The position numbers and the translations under genes are program-made. This document shows, piece by piece, positions 46,406-55,932 of a DNA stretch of 64,000 nt; positions within the stretch are counted from its first letter, which is position 1, and each line of letters starts with the position of its first letter. The notes under the pieces were generated by a model, which was not told where the DNA came from, did not search any database, and worked only from the letters and a program-made list of their open reading frames with translations. Location: positions 1,364,001 to 1,428,000 of the forward strand of contig JBDXFZ010000146.1 in assembly GCA_039990395.1 (NCBI GenBank), given 5' to 3'. The DNA comes from CALINF01 sp039990395. Its GTDB lineage: Bacteria; Pseudomonadota; Gammaproteobacteria; Pseudomonadales; Halieaceae.

Positions 46406-47059
46406 TTAACAACCGGCCTTGGTATTGGTTTTGTGACGCTTGCGTTGACACTTGTTCGACGTTGCCGGCGGTGCTTCAGTAACAGTTTTGCTTTCTACCG
46501 CAGAGTCGTTTGATGTGTCCGCTTCGCTGGAAAGTTCTGATATTTCCTGCTCAGACGCCACTATTTGCTGAGCCACGCCATCCACTAGATCATTGGGAAT
46601 AGGCACGCTCAAGTTATACTGTGCGACCTTCCATTGCGCGCCATCAAGTATCATCACGCCGCTACCTCGGCAGGTACCAAGGCGCTCATGCGACAGCAGC
46701 TCATCGAAGAATGCGGTCTTCTTGCTTGGCATCAGATCAATGTGGCGTTCCTGCGGCAAATAGGTCCATCCTCTACCCTCGTCAAAATAGGGCTTGGCGA
46801 AGCTGCGAAAACCCTCGCCTTGCCATCTCTCGGTTGCATCTGTGCCGAGAAATACGACATCCCGGGTCATCAGACCCGAGTAAGCGGCAAAATCAGCTCG
46901 TGCTGCAGCATCATGAAATGCGTCTAGTGAACGCTCAATGGCGTCGATCGAGTCTGCACGCACAGGCATACCGACCAGTAGCAAAATAGCCATTGTCCAC
47001 GCTAACCACGGCACCCGTGGACAATAAGCGATTGTGCTGATTTTAAGTCGCAGTAACAT
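46406..47059 (-). CDS. Secreted SnoaL/NTF2-like protein
   Basis: I chose ATG 47059 (217 residues), which overlaps the preceding SDR stop by 17 bp; upstream in-frame codons are SDR shadow. A signal-like segment (WLAWTMAILLLVGMPVRA) precedes a SnoaL_3/DUF4440-like domain (IERSLDAFHDAAARADFAAY, VFLGTDATERWQGEGFRSFA, WKVAQYNLSVPIP). The C-terminal 45 residues are Ser/Glu/Thr-rich and end in a basic cysteine-containing stretch. The function is unknown. It is convergent with rapA. Confidence 0.75.
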   Translation of the reverse strand: MLLRLKISTIAYCPRVPWLAWTMAILLLVGMPVRADSIDAIERSLDAFHDAAARADFAAYSGLMTRDVVFLGTDATERWQGEGFRSFAKPYFDEGRGWTYLPQERHIDLMPSKKTAFFDELLSHERLGTCRGSGVMILDGAQWKVAQYNLSVPIPNDLVDGVAQQIVASEQEISELSSEADTSNDSAVESKTVTEAPPATSNKCQRKRHKTNTKAGC

Positions 47060-47825
47060 GACCACCATCAAGCAGCAATACATTGCCGGTAACCCATGCG
47101 GATGCGCGTGAACACAAATAGATAGCTGTGCCCGCTGCATCCTCTGCCGTACCTATGCGTCCTCTGGGTATGCCTTTTGCGAGCTCTTCTTCGTGGGGCA
47201 GCAAATGGGATGTCATTTTGCTCGGGAAGAAACCTGGCGCGATGACATTAACATTTATGTTGTCTGGCGCTAGATCGGCCGCAATTTCGCGAGACATATG
47301 GTGTACAGCCGACTTGGATGCCACGTAAGCGTATGCTTTTAACCCCGCATAGCGTTCACCGTTTACTGAGCCGATATTGATTACACGGGCGGGGTCCTCA
47401 GCCGTAGCCGCCGCTCGTAACTGCGGCAGCAGTTTCTGAGTCAGGAAGAACAGTCCTTTAACATTCAAATCGATCACCTTATCCCATCCACTTTCTGGGT
47501 ATTCATCAATAGACGCCCCCCAGCTAGCACCCGCATTATTGACCAGGATGTGCAGTTGATCCTCCCGACTGGCAATTTCTTGAGCAAATGCGGTCACGCC
47601 TTCTACGGTTCCCAGATCCGATACGATGGCGATGCACTCACCCATTTCGCACAGCGCTTTCTCAGTTGCTTTAAGCTCCTCCTCTCGCCGGGCAGTAATA
47701 TACGTCTTAACCCCCGCTTCGACGAATCCCTGCGCGATCATCGCGCCTATGCCGCGCGATCCACCGGTGACTACTGCTACCTTGCCCTGCAGATCGAACA
47801 GTCCTTTCATTGAACTCATAACCAT
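47043..47825 (-). CDS. Short-chain dehydrogenase/reductase
   Basis: The protein has 260 residues with the NAD(P)-binding TGGSRGIG motif, NNAG, and the catalytic YxxSK (AYVASKSAVHHMSRE) preceded by a serine in INIGSVNG. The best match by motif is the RhlG/FabG-like group. ATG 47825 has GGAG close upstream; in-frame ATGs at 47819 and 47810 are alternatives. It precedes the SnoaL-like gene and may be cotranscribed with it. Substrate unknown. Confidence 0.88.
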   Translation of the reverse strand: MVMSSMKGLFDLQGKVAVVTGGSRGIGAMIAQGFVEAGVKTYITARREEELKATEKALCEMGECIAIVSDLGTVEGVTAFAQEIASREDQLHILVNNAGASWGASIDEYPESGWDKVIDLNVKGLFFLTQKLLPQLRAAATAEDPARVINIGSVNGERYAGLKAYAYVASKSAVHHMSREIAADLAPDNINVNVIAPGFFPSKMTSHLLPHEEELAKGIPRGRIGTAEDAAGTAIYLCSRASAWVTGNVLLLDGGHVTAT

Positions 47826-47893
47826 GATGCTCCATTCAAACGAGTAATATTGATATAAAGGTCACATCTTGCAGCGATTGCACCCTAAACGGG

Positions 47894-49801
47894 CTAACGC
47901 GCGTGATACCAGATAGCCGACGTATAGGCTCGTTCCTGAATCGTATCCGGTTGCGTGCCGGCATGTTCTTCGCCGAGTGCTATTGCGTCATAAAGCGAGT
48001 GACGCGGCGTTGGAATCTGCAGCACGCGCGCGTAGTAGAAGGCGTTCTGATCGGCATCGAATTCAGGGTCCTGCCAAACAGTCATCAGTTGCGGGGCGCC
48101 AATATCGTTAGTAAAGCGAGCCGTTTTCAAATCCACGGTATTGCCTACAGGCTTTAGTGAGCCATCGCTATTCAAGCGATCTTCTCCGCTCCAGGCCACA
48201 TCAAACACTCGCTCGTGAGTTTCACCCTTATCGTCGATCCACCCCTTTACGATCTGAACGCGATCGAGGTTAGCGGTAGCAGGATCGCGCGAAGCCTGCA
48301 CGATAAAGCTGAGCGCCCGTTCCGACCCTCCTGCGACAGCGCCTTCAATTTCCGAGTCATCGGGAGCACTGATATCTCCCCCCATGGGTACGCCCCCGGC
48401 AACGGCCTGCGAATACAAATCATCGGCGCCGAGATCGGCCTCGGAGTAGCCCCAACCCGCGAAAAAGCGCACACCAATACGCGGCCCACTGGTGGCATAC
48501 ACCTCACGTCGCTTCATTGCCGCAAGAATAGATTCGCGCGTATTTTCTTGCGCCCAAACCGCGGCCAGGCCAGAGGCCGACATCGCCCACCCGAAGGAGC
48601 TACGCGGCGTCCATCCCTCATGCTTGTTCTGTGGTATGGAATCGGTTGCCATCTTGCCGTGAAAATTGTCCTCCTCAGCAGAAGACAGGCTGGTATGCGC
48701 ATCGGTCGAGCCGATTACTCCGAACTGATAAGGGTTGGCACCCTTCTCTCGTTCAATACTTAAACCAGTTTTCAATGCAGAGCGCACATAATCTGCAGGT
48801 GCGGCCACATAGTCAGTTTTCGTCTGCTGAATATAGTACGGATAGGTTTCGAAGTCGGCGAACTCGTCATCGGGAGAGAGGTCGGGATGAGTTTCCGAGT
48901 CGCCTTTTATCTGCGTAATTTCCGCTATGCGCTCCCACTTGCTGCGCGTGGCGATGTAATCCGCATCCATCTCCTCACCGCGAAAAGTCAAACTGTCGAA
49001 CATATAGCCCTTGGATATATTGGAGTTGTGCGGAATCGCCAGAAAATCTGCATCAACCTTGCTACTCGTCTTGTCCAACCACGCCCACAGGTCTTCTGGG
49101 TAGGGACTATCATCAGTGCCTATAGGCACAAACTGCTGCGCAGTCGCCGCGTCGGCGCTCGTCATAACAACCCGATGCAAATTCGAACCACCGGGAATGG
49201 AGCTCCACTCCCAGCCGATAAAGGCCGTAAACTCACCGGGCTTATTGTAGGCATCAGCTGTGGCGGTAATGCTATTCCAGGTATCAGCCTCTACCGATGG
49301 CATCATCGGTAGAACTGTTCGATTTAGCCCTTTTGACATTTGTCTCGCTGCCGCCTCGGGCGCGGGTTCTGGCTTTGGCAATACGCCGACGAATAACTTC
49401 ACCGCATCGCGGTTATCGACGGCTCGGCGCAACACCCAAGCTGCATAGTAGGCTTTTAGCTTGTCTATCAGACCGATGTCGTCGTCAAAGATCAGCCCTT
49501 CATGATAGATATGTCGAAAAGCCCCCATGTATTCTGCATGGTCTGTGACCACCAAAAAATCCAATGGCGTGCCAATCTGCACCCACGCCTGATGGTAAGG
49601 GTGAATGACCGGCGCGCCACTGGCGTACTGATAGGCCGTTTCAGGCATGCCCTTCAAGTTGTTATTGGCAAAGGCATCAAACGAATAAGCGGTATGCAGG
49701 TGGGTATCTCCCCAGAGAAGCTGCTTGTCATCAGAACCTACTGCTGCAGATGCAAGGGTGCAGCAGGCGATCACAGACGCGAGACTAATGAGCTTTTTCA
49801 T
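47894..49801 (-). CDS. DUF3604 secreted protein (copy 2)
   Basis: This 635-residue protein has a signal peptide (MKKLISLASVIACCTLASAAVGS) and DUF3604 motifs in the same order as the first copy: GDTHLHTAYS (H34, H36), TDHAEYMG, EWSSIPGGSNLHRV, AIPHNSNISKG and GSTDAHTS. The two proteins share many C-terminal segments such as GVPMGGDI, RVFDVAWSGEDR and TVWQDPEFD. Unlike the first, it lies inside a run of acyl-CoA metabolic genes on the same strand. The enzymatic function of the family is not established; a metal-dependent hydrolase is inferred. Confidence 0.88.
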   Translation of the reverse strand: MKKLISLASVIACCTLASAAVGSDDKQLLWGDTHLHTAYSFDAFANNNLKGMPETAYQYASGAPVIHPYHQAWVQIGTPLDFLVVTDHAEYMGAFRHIYHEGLIFDDDIGLIDKLKAYYAAWVLRRAVDNRDAVKLFVGVLPKPEPAPEAAARQMSKGLNRTVLPMMPSVEADTWNSITATADAYNKPGEFTAFIGWEWSSIPGGSNLHRVVMTSADAATAQQFVPIGTDDSPYPEDLWAWLDKTSSKVDADFLAIPHNSNISKGYMFDSLTFRGEEMDADYIATRSKWERIAEITQIKGDSETHPDLSPDDEFADFETYPYYIQQTKTDYVAAPADYVRSALKTGLSIEREKGANPYQFGVIGSTDAHTSLSSAEEDNFHGKMATDSIPQNKHEGWTPRSSFGWAMSASGLAAVWAQENTRESILAAMKRREVYATSGPRIGVRFFAGWGYSEADLGADDLYSQAVAGGVPMGGDISAPDDSEIEGAVAGGSERALSFIVQASRDPATANLDRVQIVKGWIDDKGETHERVFDVAWSGEDRLNSDGSLKPVGNTVDLKTARFTNDIGAPQLMTVWQDPEFDADQNAFYYARVLQIPTPRHSLYDAIALGEEHAGTQPDTIQERAYTSAIWYHAR

Positions 49802-49856
49802 CTTGTTATCCTCTTGTTTTTATTATGCTCCGTGCGCTGTGCGCTACACATTGTGG

Positions 49857-51395
49857 CTAGTCTTTGGCGCCCCAGCCAGCCGCTGCCATGGCTCGTACGA
49901 CAACGCTGCGTGTGTGCGCCGGATCGATCACCGCGTCCAACTCCAGATGTGAGGCTGCTTCGCTGGCTTTACCAATTTCGTACATCCGCGCCACCAGCTT
50001 ATCAAACAAGGCTGCACGCTTTTCAGGGTCGTCCTCTGCTTCAAGTTCCTTTTTGTATCCCAAACGCACAGCACCTTCCAAGCCCATGCCACCAAACTCA
50101 CCTGTGGGCCAGGAAGCCGCATACACCGGATCCAGAAAGCTGCCACCAACCATGGCCATCGCGCCTAAACCGTAGCCCTTGCGCAGGAAAATCGCGACCA
50201 CGGGCACTGTGAGTCCAGCCCCTGCAAGAAATAGTGACGCCATGCGTCTGACTGCGCCTGATTCCTCGCTCGCCGGCCCCACCATAAATCCGGGTGTATC
50301 AGTGAGCGACAACACTGGCAAGCCAAAGGCATTACAGAGACTCAGGAAACGGGCCGCCTTTTCCGACGACTCAGAATCCACCGCGCCACCCAGTTGCTGG
50401 CAGTCGTTGGCAATCACGGCGACGGGCTTACCTTCCAGCCGGATAAATCCCGTGACAATACCGCGAGCGTAAATACGCTGTAGCTCAAGAAAGCTACCAG
50501 TGTCTGCGAGCGTTTCTATGACCTTGCGCACAGAGTAAGCCCAGCGTCTGTCCTGTGGAACCAGATCGCGCAAAGGCAGCTGATCGGCACACTCCCAATC
50601 CGCCACATCACCCTGGAAATAAGATAAAAGCTGGCGGGCAAGCTCCGTCGCGTGAGCTTCATCATCGGCAGTAATATCAATGACGCCATTGCGTTCTTGC
50701 ACCTGCACCGGCCCGATCTCTTTTGGATCGAACTGGCCGAGGCCGCCACCCTCTATCATTGCCGGACCAGCCATGCCAATCCACGAATTGCGAGTGGCGA
50801 TGCGAATATCAGCACAACCAAAAAGAGCGGCGTTGCCCGCAAAACAGTAGCCATTACTCACAGCAATGCGGGGCACCTTACCGTGTAATCGCGCCCACGC
50901 TGAAAATGAGGGAACGTTCAATCCCCCAATCTGGGTTGACACGTCTGTGTCGCCAGGACGACCACCACCTCCCTCGGTAAACATCACCAGAGGTAATGAC
51001 AGTCTTTCGGCCATTTCGCACATGCGATCGAGTTTTTTGTGATGGAAGAAGCCTTGCGTACCTGCCAACACAGAGTAATCATTGACGATGACTGCAGCGC
51101 GGGCCGCAGTTTCCCCCACGAGATCAGCATTGATCGTACACAAGCCTGTTAGAATGCCGTCCGCAGCAGTGGCAGATTGTAGCTCTACGTAATCGCGCCG
51201 ATTGCGCTGGGCTGCCACAGCAAGCTGTCCATATTCCACGAACGAATCTGCATCAACCAAATGCTCGAGGTTTTCTCGTGCCGTGCGATTGCCACGAGCA
51301 TATCGCTTCGCCCTAGCCTCACTACGCGCCTCATCACCAGTCAGTGCGAGCCGCTCCTGAAGGGCCTTTAACTCGGGCCGAAGTTCGTCGTCCAT
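49857..51395 (-). CDS. Acyl-CoA carboxylase carboxyltransferase subunit
   Basis: The protein is about 512 residues from ATG 51395 (GTG 51431 has a poorly spaced ribosome site). It is a fused beta-alpha carboxyltransferase of the acetyl/propionyl/methylcrotonyl-CoA type. An N-half crotonase fold has GGGRPGDTDV, and a C-half has LTDTPGFMVGPASEESGAVRR, KGYGLGAMAMVGGSF and WPTGEFGGMGLEGAVRLGYK. It transfers CO2 from biotin to an acyl-CoA. No biotin carboxylase or biotin carrier gene is visible in the window, so its partner is elsewhere. It follows the enoyl-CoA hydratase in the same direction. Confidence 0.88.
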   Translation of the reverse strand: MDDELRPELKALQERLALTGDEARSEARAKRYARGNRTARENLEHLVDADSFVEYGQLAVAAQRNRRDYVELQSATAADGILTGLCTINADLVGETAARAAVIVNDYSVLAGTQGFFHHKKLDRMCEMAERLSLPLVMFTEGGGGRPGDTDVSTQIGGLNVPSFSAWARLHGKVPRIAVSNGYCFAGNAALFGCADIRIATRNSWIGMAGPAMIEGGGLGQFDPKEIGPVQVQERNGVIDITADDEAHATELARQLLSYFQGDVADWECADQLPLRDLVPQDRRWAYSVRKVIETLADTGSFLELQRIYARGIVTGFIRLEGKPVAVIANDCQQLGGAVDSESSEKAARFLSLCNAFGLPVLSLTDTPGFMVGPASEESGAVRRMASLFLAGAGLTVPVVAIFLRKGYGLGAMAMVGGSFLDPVYAASWPTGEFGGMGLEGAVRLGYKKELEAEDDPEKRAALFDKLVARMYEIGKASEAASHLELDAVIDPAHTRSVVVRAMAAAGWGAKD

Positions 51396-51480
51396 AGAGC
51401 CTACCCTGTGATTAACGTGGTCACTATACACTCCTCACACAGCGAGACAGTACTCGGTGAGGAATCAGATAACAGGCCTA

Positions 51481-52281
51481 TCAGTGACCCTTGAACTGTG
51501 GCGCGCGTTTTTGCAGGAAGGCGATAGCGCCCTCTCGAGAATCATCGCTGTTGACGCAAATATGCTGCAAACGCGCTTCATTGCTGATGACATCGGGTAG
51601 CGCATGCGTAGTGGCAAACTGGACAGATTCCTTTGCATAACGCATTGCCAATGGTGCTTTGCCGGCGATCTCCTGCGCCCATGCAAGCGCTTGCTCCACC
51701 AACTCTGCACTAGGAACCACTCGATTACACAACCCAAGCGCTTCACATTTCTCTGCTCGAACCTTCTCACCCGTCACCATGATCTCATATGCTTTCTTGC
51801 GCCCAAGCGTGTGCACAAGTTGCCACGTTGCTCCACCATCTGGTACCAAGCCAATTGCACCAAAGGCCTGATAAATGTAGGCGTCATCAGCCATCACGGT
51901 GAGGTCGCAGGCCATGGCAAATGCGCTACCCACTCCAGCAGCCGCACCATTTACGGCACTAATCCAGGGCTTGGGTGCGTTACTAATAGCCAATACGCCA
52001 GGTTTATAATCGTTGTTCAGTAAGTCTTCGGTATCCTGACCGCGATTGTCCGACGCGCCTTTGCCTGCACTTTCAGCAAGATCTGCACCCGCACTGAACG
52101 CTCTACCTGCGCCGGTTAAAACAACGACTCGAATGCTGTCGTCCGCATTCACCTCTCGCGCCGCTCGAATAAACTCCTGACGCTGCTCTGTATCAAATGC
52201 ATTCAGACTCGCCGGACGATTCAGAGTGACCAGAGCTACTTGCCCTGTGCGTTCAATCAGGATTGTGTTGTATGTGCTCAT
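51481..52281 (-). CDS. Enoyl-CoA hydratase/isomerase family protein
   Basis: This crotonase-fold protein of 266 residues has the oxyanion-hole motif AFSAGADLAE and the second motif NGAAAGVGSAFAMACDL. It then carries GLVPDGGATWQL, in which an aspartate replaces one of the two usual catalytic glutamates; this pattern is typical of PaaG-type isomerases. It probably acts in beta-oxidation-like turnover with the neighbouring SDR and acyl-CoA dehydrogenase. Substrate is unknown. Confidence 0.9.
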   Translation of the reverse strand: MSTYNTILIERTGQVALVTLNRPASLNAFDTEQRQEFIRAAREVNADDSIRVVVLTGAGRAFSAGADLAESAGKGASDNRGQDTEDLLNNDYKPGVLAISNAPKPWISAVNGAAAGVGSAFAMACDLTVMADDAYIYQAFGAIGLVPDGGATWQLVHTLGRKKAYEIMVTGEKVRAEKCEALGLCNRVVPSAELVEQALAWAQEIAGKAPLAMRYAKESVQFATTHALPDVISNEARLQHICVNSDDSREGAIAFLQKRAPQFKGH

Positions 52282-52413
52282 GGTAACTCTTCCCGTGTCG
52301 GATTAATGGTTGTAATCGATTGCGGCAGCAGCGCATCGCTTTCGCTTGATAGCGCTGCACCACTGACGCACTCGAATACGAACTAGCCTTACAACTTTCT
52401 TTGTAGAGAAGCT

Positions 52414-53205
52414 CTACTTAGGCTGCATGCGAATACCGCCATCCATGCGGATACACTCGCCGTTCATGTAATCATTCTCAACCAGCATCTGCGCCAGGTG
52501 AGCAATCTCATCGGGATCACCAAGACGCTGTGGGTACAATACCTGGCTGCCCAAAGGCTTGAGGAACTCCCATATCTCTGGCGTAAGCTCCTCGGCGCCG
52601 CCCATCATCAGGGGTGTAGCAATAAGACCGGGAACAATGGTGTTGACACGAATGCCCAGTACCGCCAGATCGCGCGCGATTGGCAGCGTCATGCCGACAA
52701 CACCACCTTTAGATGCTGAATAGGCCGCCTGTCCGATCTGCCCCTCATAAGCAGCAACCGACGCGGTGTTGATGATCGCTCCGCGACCACCGTCTTTGTT
52801 AAAAGGCTCGTTATTGGACATTTGTTCAGCACATAAACGCAGGACGTTAAACGTACCGATCAAGTTCACGTTAATGACCATCTGAAATGCGTCCAGAGGG
52901 AACGGACCTTTCTTACCCATTGTGCGCTGCGCATTACCAATACCGGCAAAGTTACAGTTAATATGAATTGCACCGAACGCATCCATCGTAGCGGCAATAC
53001 CTGCCTTGACCGACTCTTCGTCTACTACGTTCACACTGCAAAAGATCACGCTGTCACCCAGTTCACTGACTAATGCGTTACCTTTTTCTTCATTCATATC
53101 AAATATCGCAACCTTACCGCCTGCTGCGACCAGGCGCTTTACAGTGGCGCGACCCAGCCCGGATGCTCCACCGGTCACTACAGCAACTTTATCTTTAATT
53201 TCCAT
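52414..53205 (-). CDS. SDR-family 3-hydroxyacyl-CoA dehydrogenase (type II-like)
   Basis: ATG 53205 is chosen (263 residues, MEIKDKVAVVTGG) with GAGGAT eight bases upstream. Features are TGGASGLGRAT, CNFAGIG in place of NNAG, and the YSASKGGVVGM catalytic Tyr-Lys. The organisation resembles human HSD17B10 and bacterial 3-hydroxyacyl-CoA dehydrogenases, including LRLCAEQMSNNEP-type inserts. It lies between the hydratase and the acyl-CoA dehydrogenase, giving three consecutive beta-oxidation-like activities. Confidence 0.9.
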   Translation of the reverse strand: MEIKDKVAVVTGGASGLGRATVKRLVAAGGKVAIFDMNEEKGNALVSELGDSVIFCSVNVVDEESVKAGIAATMDAFGAIHINCNFAGIGNAQRTMGKKGPFPLDAFQMVINVNLIGTFNVLRLCAEQMSNNEPFNKDGGRGAIINTASVAAYEGQIGQAAYSASKGGVVGMTLPIARDLAVLGIRVNTIVPGLIATPLMMGGAEELTPEIWEFLKPLGSQVLYPQRLGDPDEIAHLAQMLVENDYMNGECIRMDGGIRMQPK

Positions 53206-53239
53206 GTTGTATATCCTCGTTATTACGTGACAAAAATAG

Positions 53240-54415
53240 TTAGAAATTTCGGGTATTAAACGGCGAGTAGTCCTCACCCAGGCAGTCACGGCTAATGATG
53301 ATTTTCATCACCTCCGAACTGCCAGCATATATCGTTGAAATTTTCGCATCTGTGAACTGACGGCTGATTGGATATTCATCCATATATCCAGCGCCTCCAT
53401 GAAGTTGAACACCAATATCGGCAACCTTAACCTGTATCTCACTGGTCACCAGTTTTGCCTTCGCTGCATCCACTGCAGTTAGCTGCCCGGCATTAAATGC
53501 TGCAACACACTGGTCGACATAGTTCTGCGCAAGATCGAGCTCAGTTCTCAGCTCTGAGAGCTTGAACTGGGTGTTCTGAAATGCAGTCAGCGGCTTGCCG
53601 AACACTTTCCGCTCCTTGACAAATTCTGCCGTAAGATCCCATGAGAGCTGAGCAGCGGCAAGATACCCAGCCGCGCCGATCAAGCGCTCTTCAGCGAGCC
53701 CCTCCATCAGATAGTAAAAGCCCTTGCCTGGCTCACCCAGCACATTGGCTTTGGGCACCTTCACATCGTTGAAGAATAGCTCGGCTGTATCCTGTGCTTT
53801 AAGGCCCATCTTTTCAAGGTTTCGTCCACGCTCAAAACCCTCCATGCCTCGCTCTACCAGGAATAACGTCATCGCGTGCGGATTGTTATCAGGGTCGGTC
53901 TTGGCAGCTACTACGACCAGGTCGGCGTTAATACCATTGGAGATGTAGGTTTTAGAGCCACTAAGAACCCAGTGATCATCTTTCTCAACTGCAGCAGTGC
54001 GCATACCAGCCAAATCACTGCCTGCATCCGGTTCGGTCATCGCCACCGCCAGAATAGTATCCCCGGATACACAGCCAGGGAGAAAGCGCTGGCACTGCTC
54101 ATCATTTCCAAAGCGGGTAAGGTAGGGACCGACCAGGCGGCTGTGCAGGGTGGCATACCAATCGCCCACGCGAGCATACGCCGCCTCCTCCATAATAACC
54201 TGCTCAAACCGGAAGTCGTTGTCGCCCATGCCGCCATATTTTTCATCTGGCCATACCATCAGAAAGCCTTGCTCGCCGGCCTTTCTGAACGCTTCCCTGT
54301 CGACAATACCTGCCTCACGCCAAGCTTCCATATGAGGCACGATCTCGCTCGCCAGAAACTTGCGGTAAGCCTCCCTGAACATGTTTTGCTCATCGGTAAA
54401 ATCGCGTGGCAACAT
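53240..54415 (-). CDS. Acyl-CoA dehydrogenase
   Basis: This FAD-dependent acyl-CoA dehydrogenase of 391 residues starts at ATG 54415 (MLPRDFTDEQNMF). FAD/substrate motifs include AVAMTEPDAGSDLAGM, VLSGSKTYISNGI, QLHGGAGYMDEYP and the C-terminal IYAGSSEVMK. The catalytic base is expected in the last domain. It carries out the first step of beta-oxidation, passing electrons to electron-transfer flavoprotein. It is the 5'-most gene of the 47-54 kb acyl-CoA run. Confidence 0.93.
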   Translation of the reverse strand: MLPRDFTDEQNMFREAYRKFLASEIVPHMEAWREAGIVDREAFRKAGEQGFLMVWPDEKYGGMGDNDFRFEQVIMEEAAYARVGDWYATLHSRLVGPYLTRFGNDEQCQRFLPGCVSGDTILAVAMTEPDAGSDLAGMRTAAVEKDDHWVLSGSKTYISNGINADLVVVAAKTDPDNNPHAMTLFLVERGMEGFERGRNLEKMGLKAQDTAELFFNDVKVPKANVLGEPGKGFYYLMEGLAEERLIGAAGYLAAAQLSWDLTAEFVKERKVFGKPLTAFQNTQFKLSELRTELDLAQNYVDQCVAAFNAGQLTAVDAAKAKLVTSEIQVKVADIGVQLHGGAGYMDEYPISRQFTDAKISTIYAGSSEVMKIIISRDCLGEDYSPFNTRNF

Positions 54416-54548
54416 AACGTATACTCTCTGGAAAATCGGTAAAGGGCGGCGGACAGTATGGTGAGGCTCACTATGCCCAACAATGACCCGCTCACACAAA
54501 AAAATTGACCTAAACTAACAGGTAAGCAAGGGATCAGACCGGACGGGT

Positions 54549-55739
54549 ATGGAACAGATTTTCCCGGAAAATTGGGCATATATGCATTACGGGCTGATTC
54601 TATCGCTGACCTGCGCACAGATGCTGGTGGTCTATTTTCTGAGTGACTCCAACAACCCGCCAGCGGGGCTGGGGCTGTTTACCGTGTACTTTATGGCCGC
54701 TTTGCTAGGCTGGGTTGCTTTTGCCTTGAGAGAAGGCTCCAGCACCACGCTCGCTATTGATGTACCTTCTGTTGCAGCCATTGTGAATGCATACATTCTA
54801 TTTCTTGCTTCAGGCCAACGCTCTGGACTCAAGGGCGGCCGCTACACACTAGGGGCAATCTGCCTGCTCTCGAGTCTGAGCGTTTTCTTTTTAAGGCCAC
54901 ACGACACTTTTCTGGTACATACCGCCAGCACCGCACTGTTCTTTGCCGGCGTCAGTATAGTGAGCGGTTGGCGAGCTATAACACACCGCAATATCGGTGA
55001 TGGGATGATTGCGATATCTGGCATCCTGATCGTTATGGGAACCCCGCTGAGTTACTACCAGCTACTGTCGGCTGGTGATCCGGCAGGCGCTCAGGCTCTG
55101 GCCTTTGGTCTTTACGGCGCTGCCTATGCGCTAGTAGCCATAGGGTTTCTCGCCAGTGTACTCCTTGAGTATCAGCAGCATCTTTCACATCTAGCGACAG
55201 AAGACCCGCTGACTCATTTGCTTAATCGGCGCGGGCTGGGAGAAGCACTCCATATTACTCTGGCAAGCGCAGCCCGCCATAGTCAGCCGATGAGTGCAGT
55301 AATGGTGGACATTGATCACGTCAAAAACGTCAACGATAGTTTCGGCCATGAAGTAGGCGATCACGTCATTGTGCAGGTCTCTCGTGTGCTAGACCGCATG
55401 TGCCGAGGCAGTGATGTAGTGGCTCGCACCGGCGGAGATGAATTTATGCTGGCTTTACCTAACACGGAGCTGACAGACGCTCGTGCACTCGCCGAACGCG
55501 TGCGCTTGCAGATTGCTGAACAGCCCGTGGTAGTTGATCAGCAGCGTATCCACGTCACGATCAGCCTGGGCGTTGCCAGTGCACGTGGGCAGATAGATCT
55601 GGACGAACTCTACCAGGAGGCCGATCGCGCCATGTACCTGGCCAAGCGCGGGGGCAGGAACCGGGTAGCCTCTGTCGAACACAAACCCGTTCAGCTTCGC
55701 GCCATGGATGGAGTCTCCAAAACAAGCAGGAGCCTATAA
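54549..55739 (+). CDS. Membrane-bound diguanylate cyclase (GGDEF)
   Basis: The protein has 396 residues. About seven membrane helices fill the first ~210 residues, followed by a short linker and a GGDEF domain. It begins at DPLTHLLNRRGL with DIDHVKNVNDSFGH, and has intact GGDEF (295-299) and the inhibitory site RGSD (286-289), so feedback-controlled c-di-GMP synthesis is expected. The sensor input of the membrane domain is unknown. It is transcribed away from the acyl-CoA dehydrogenase. Confidence 0.93.
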   Translation: MEQIFPENWAYMHYGLILSLTCAQMLVVYFLSDSNNPPAGLGLFTVYFMAALLGWVAFALREGSSTTLAIDVPSVAAIVNAYILFLASGQRSGLKGGRYTLGAICLLSSLSVFFLRPHDTFLVHTASTALFFAGVSIVSGWRAITHRNIGDGMIAISGILIVMGTPLSYYQLLSAGDPAGAQALAFGLYGAAYALVAIGFLASVLLEYQQHLSHLATEDPLTHLLNRRGLGEALHITLASAARHSQPMSAVMVDIDHVKNVNDSFGHEVGDHVIVQVSRVLDRMCRGSDVVARTGGDEFMLALPNTELTDARALAERVRLQIAEQPVVVDQQRIHVTISLGVASARGQIDLDELYQEADRAMYLAKRGGRNRVASVEHKPVQLRAMDGVSKTSRSL

Positions 55740-55932
55740 CATAAAGTACAGACCCATATTGGGTACCTGGTCGCTGCAAGATTTGTCGTGCCACAACCAT
55801 CTAAAACTGCAGGTTACGCCCAGATAGGGACCGGGCGGACGGAAACGCAGCGCTTTCTTACCAGTGCATATCGACTCAGAGTTTGGCTATAGTCTACACT
55901 CACCCACTCAAATACTCCGGTTCGGGATTTTC

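Noticed and set aside
49502..50212. 236-residue plus-strand frame across the DUF3604 and carboxyltransferase genes
   Set aside because: It crosses the boundary between two well-supported minus-strand genes and shows no recognisable domain.
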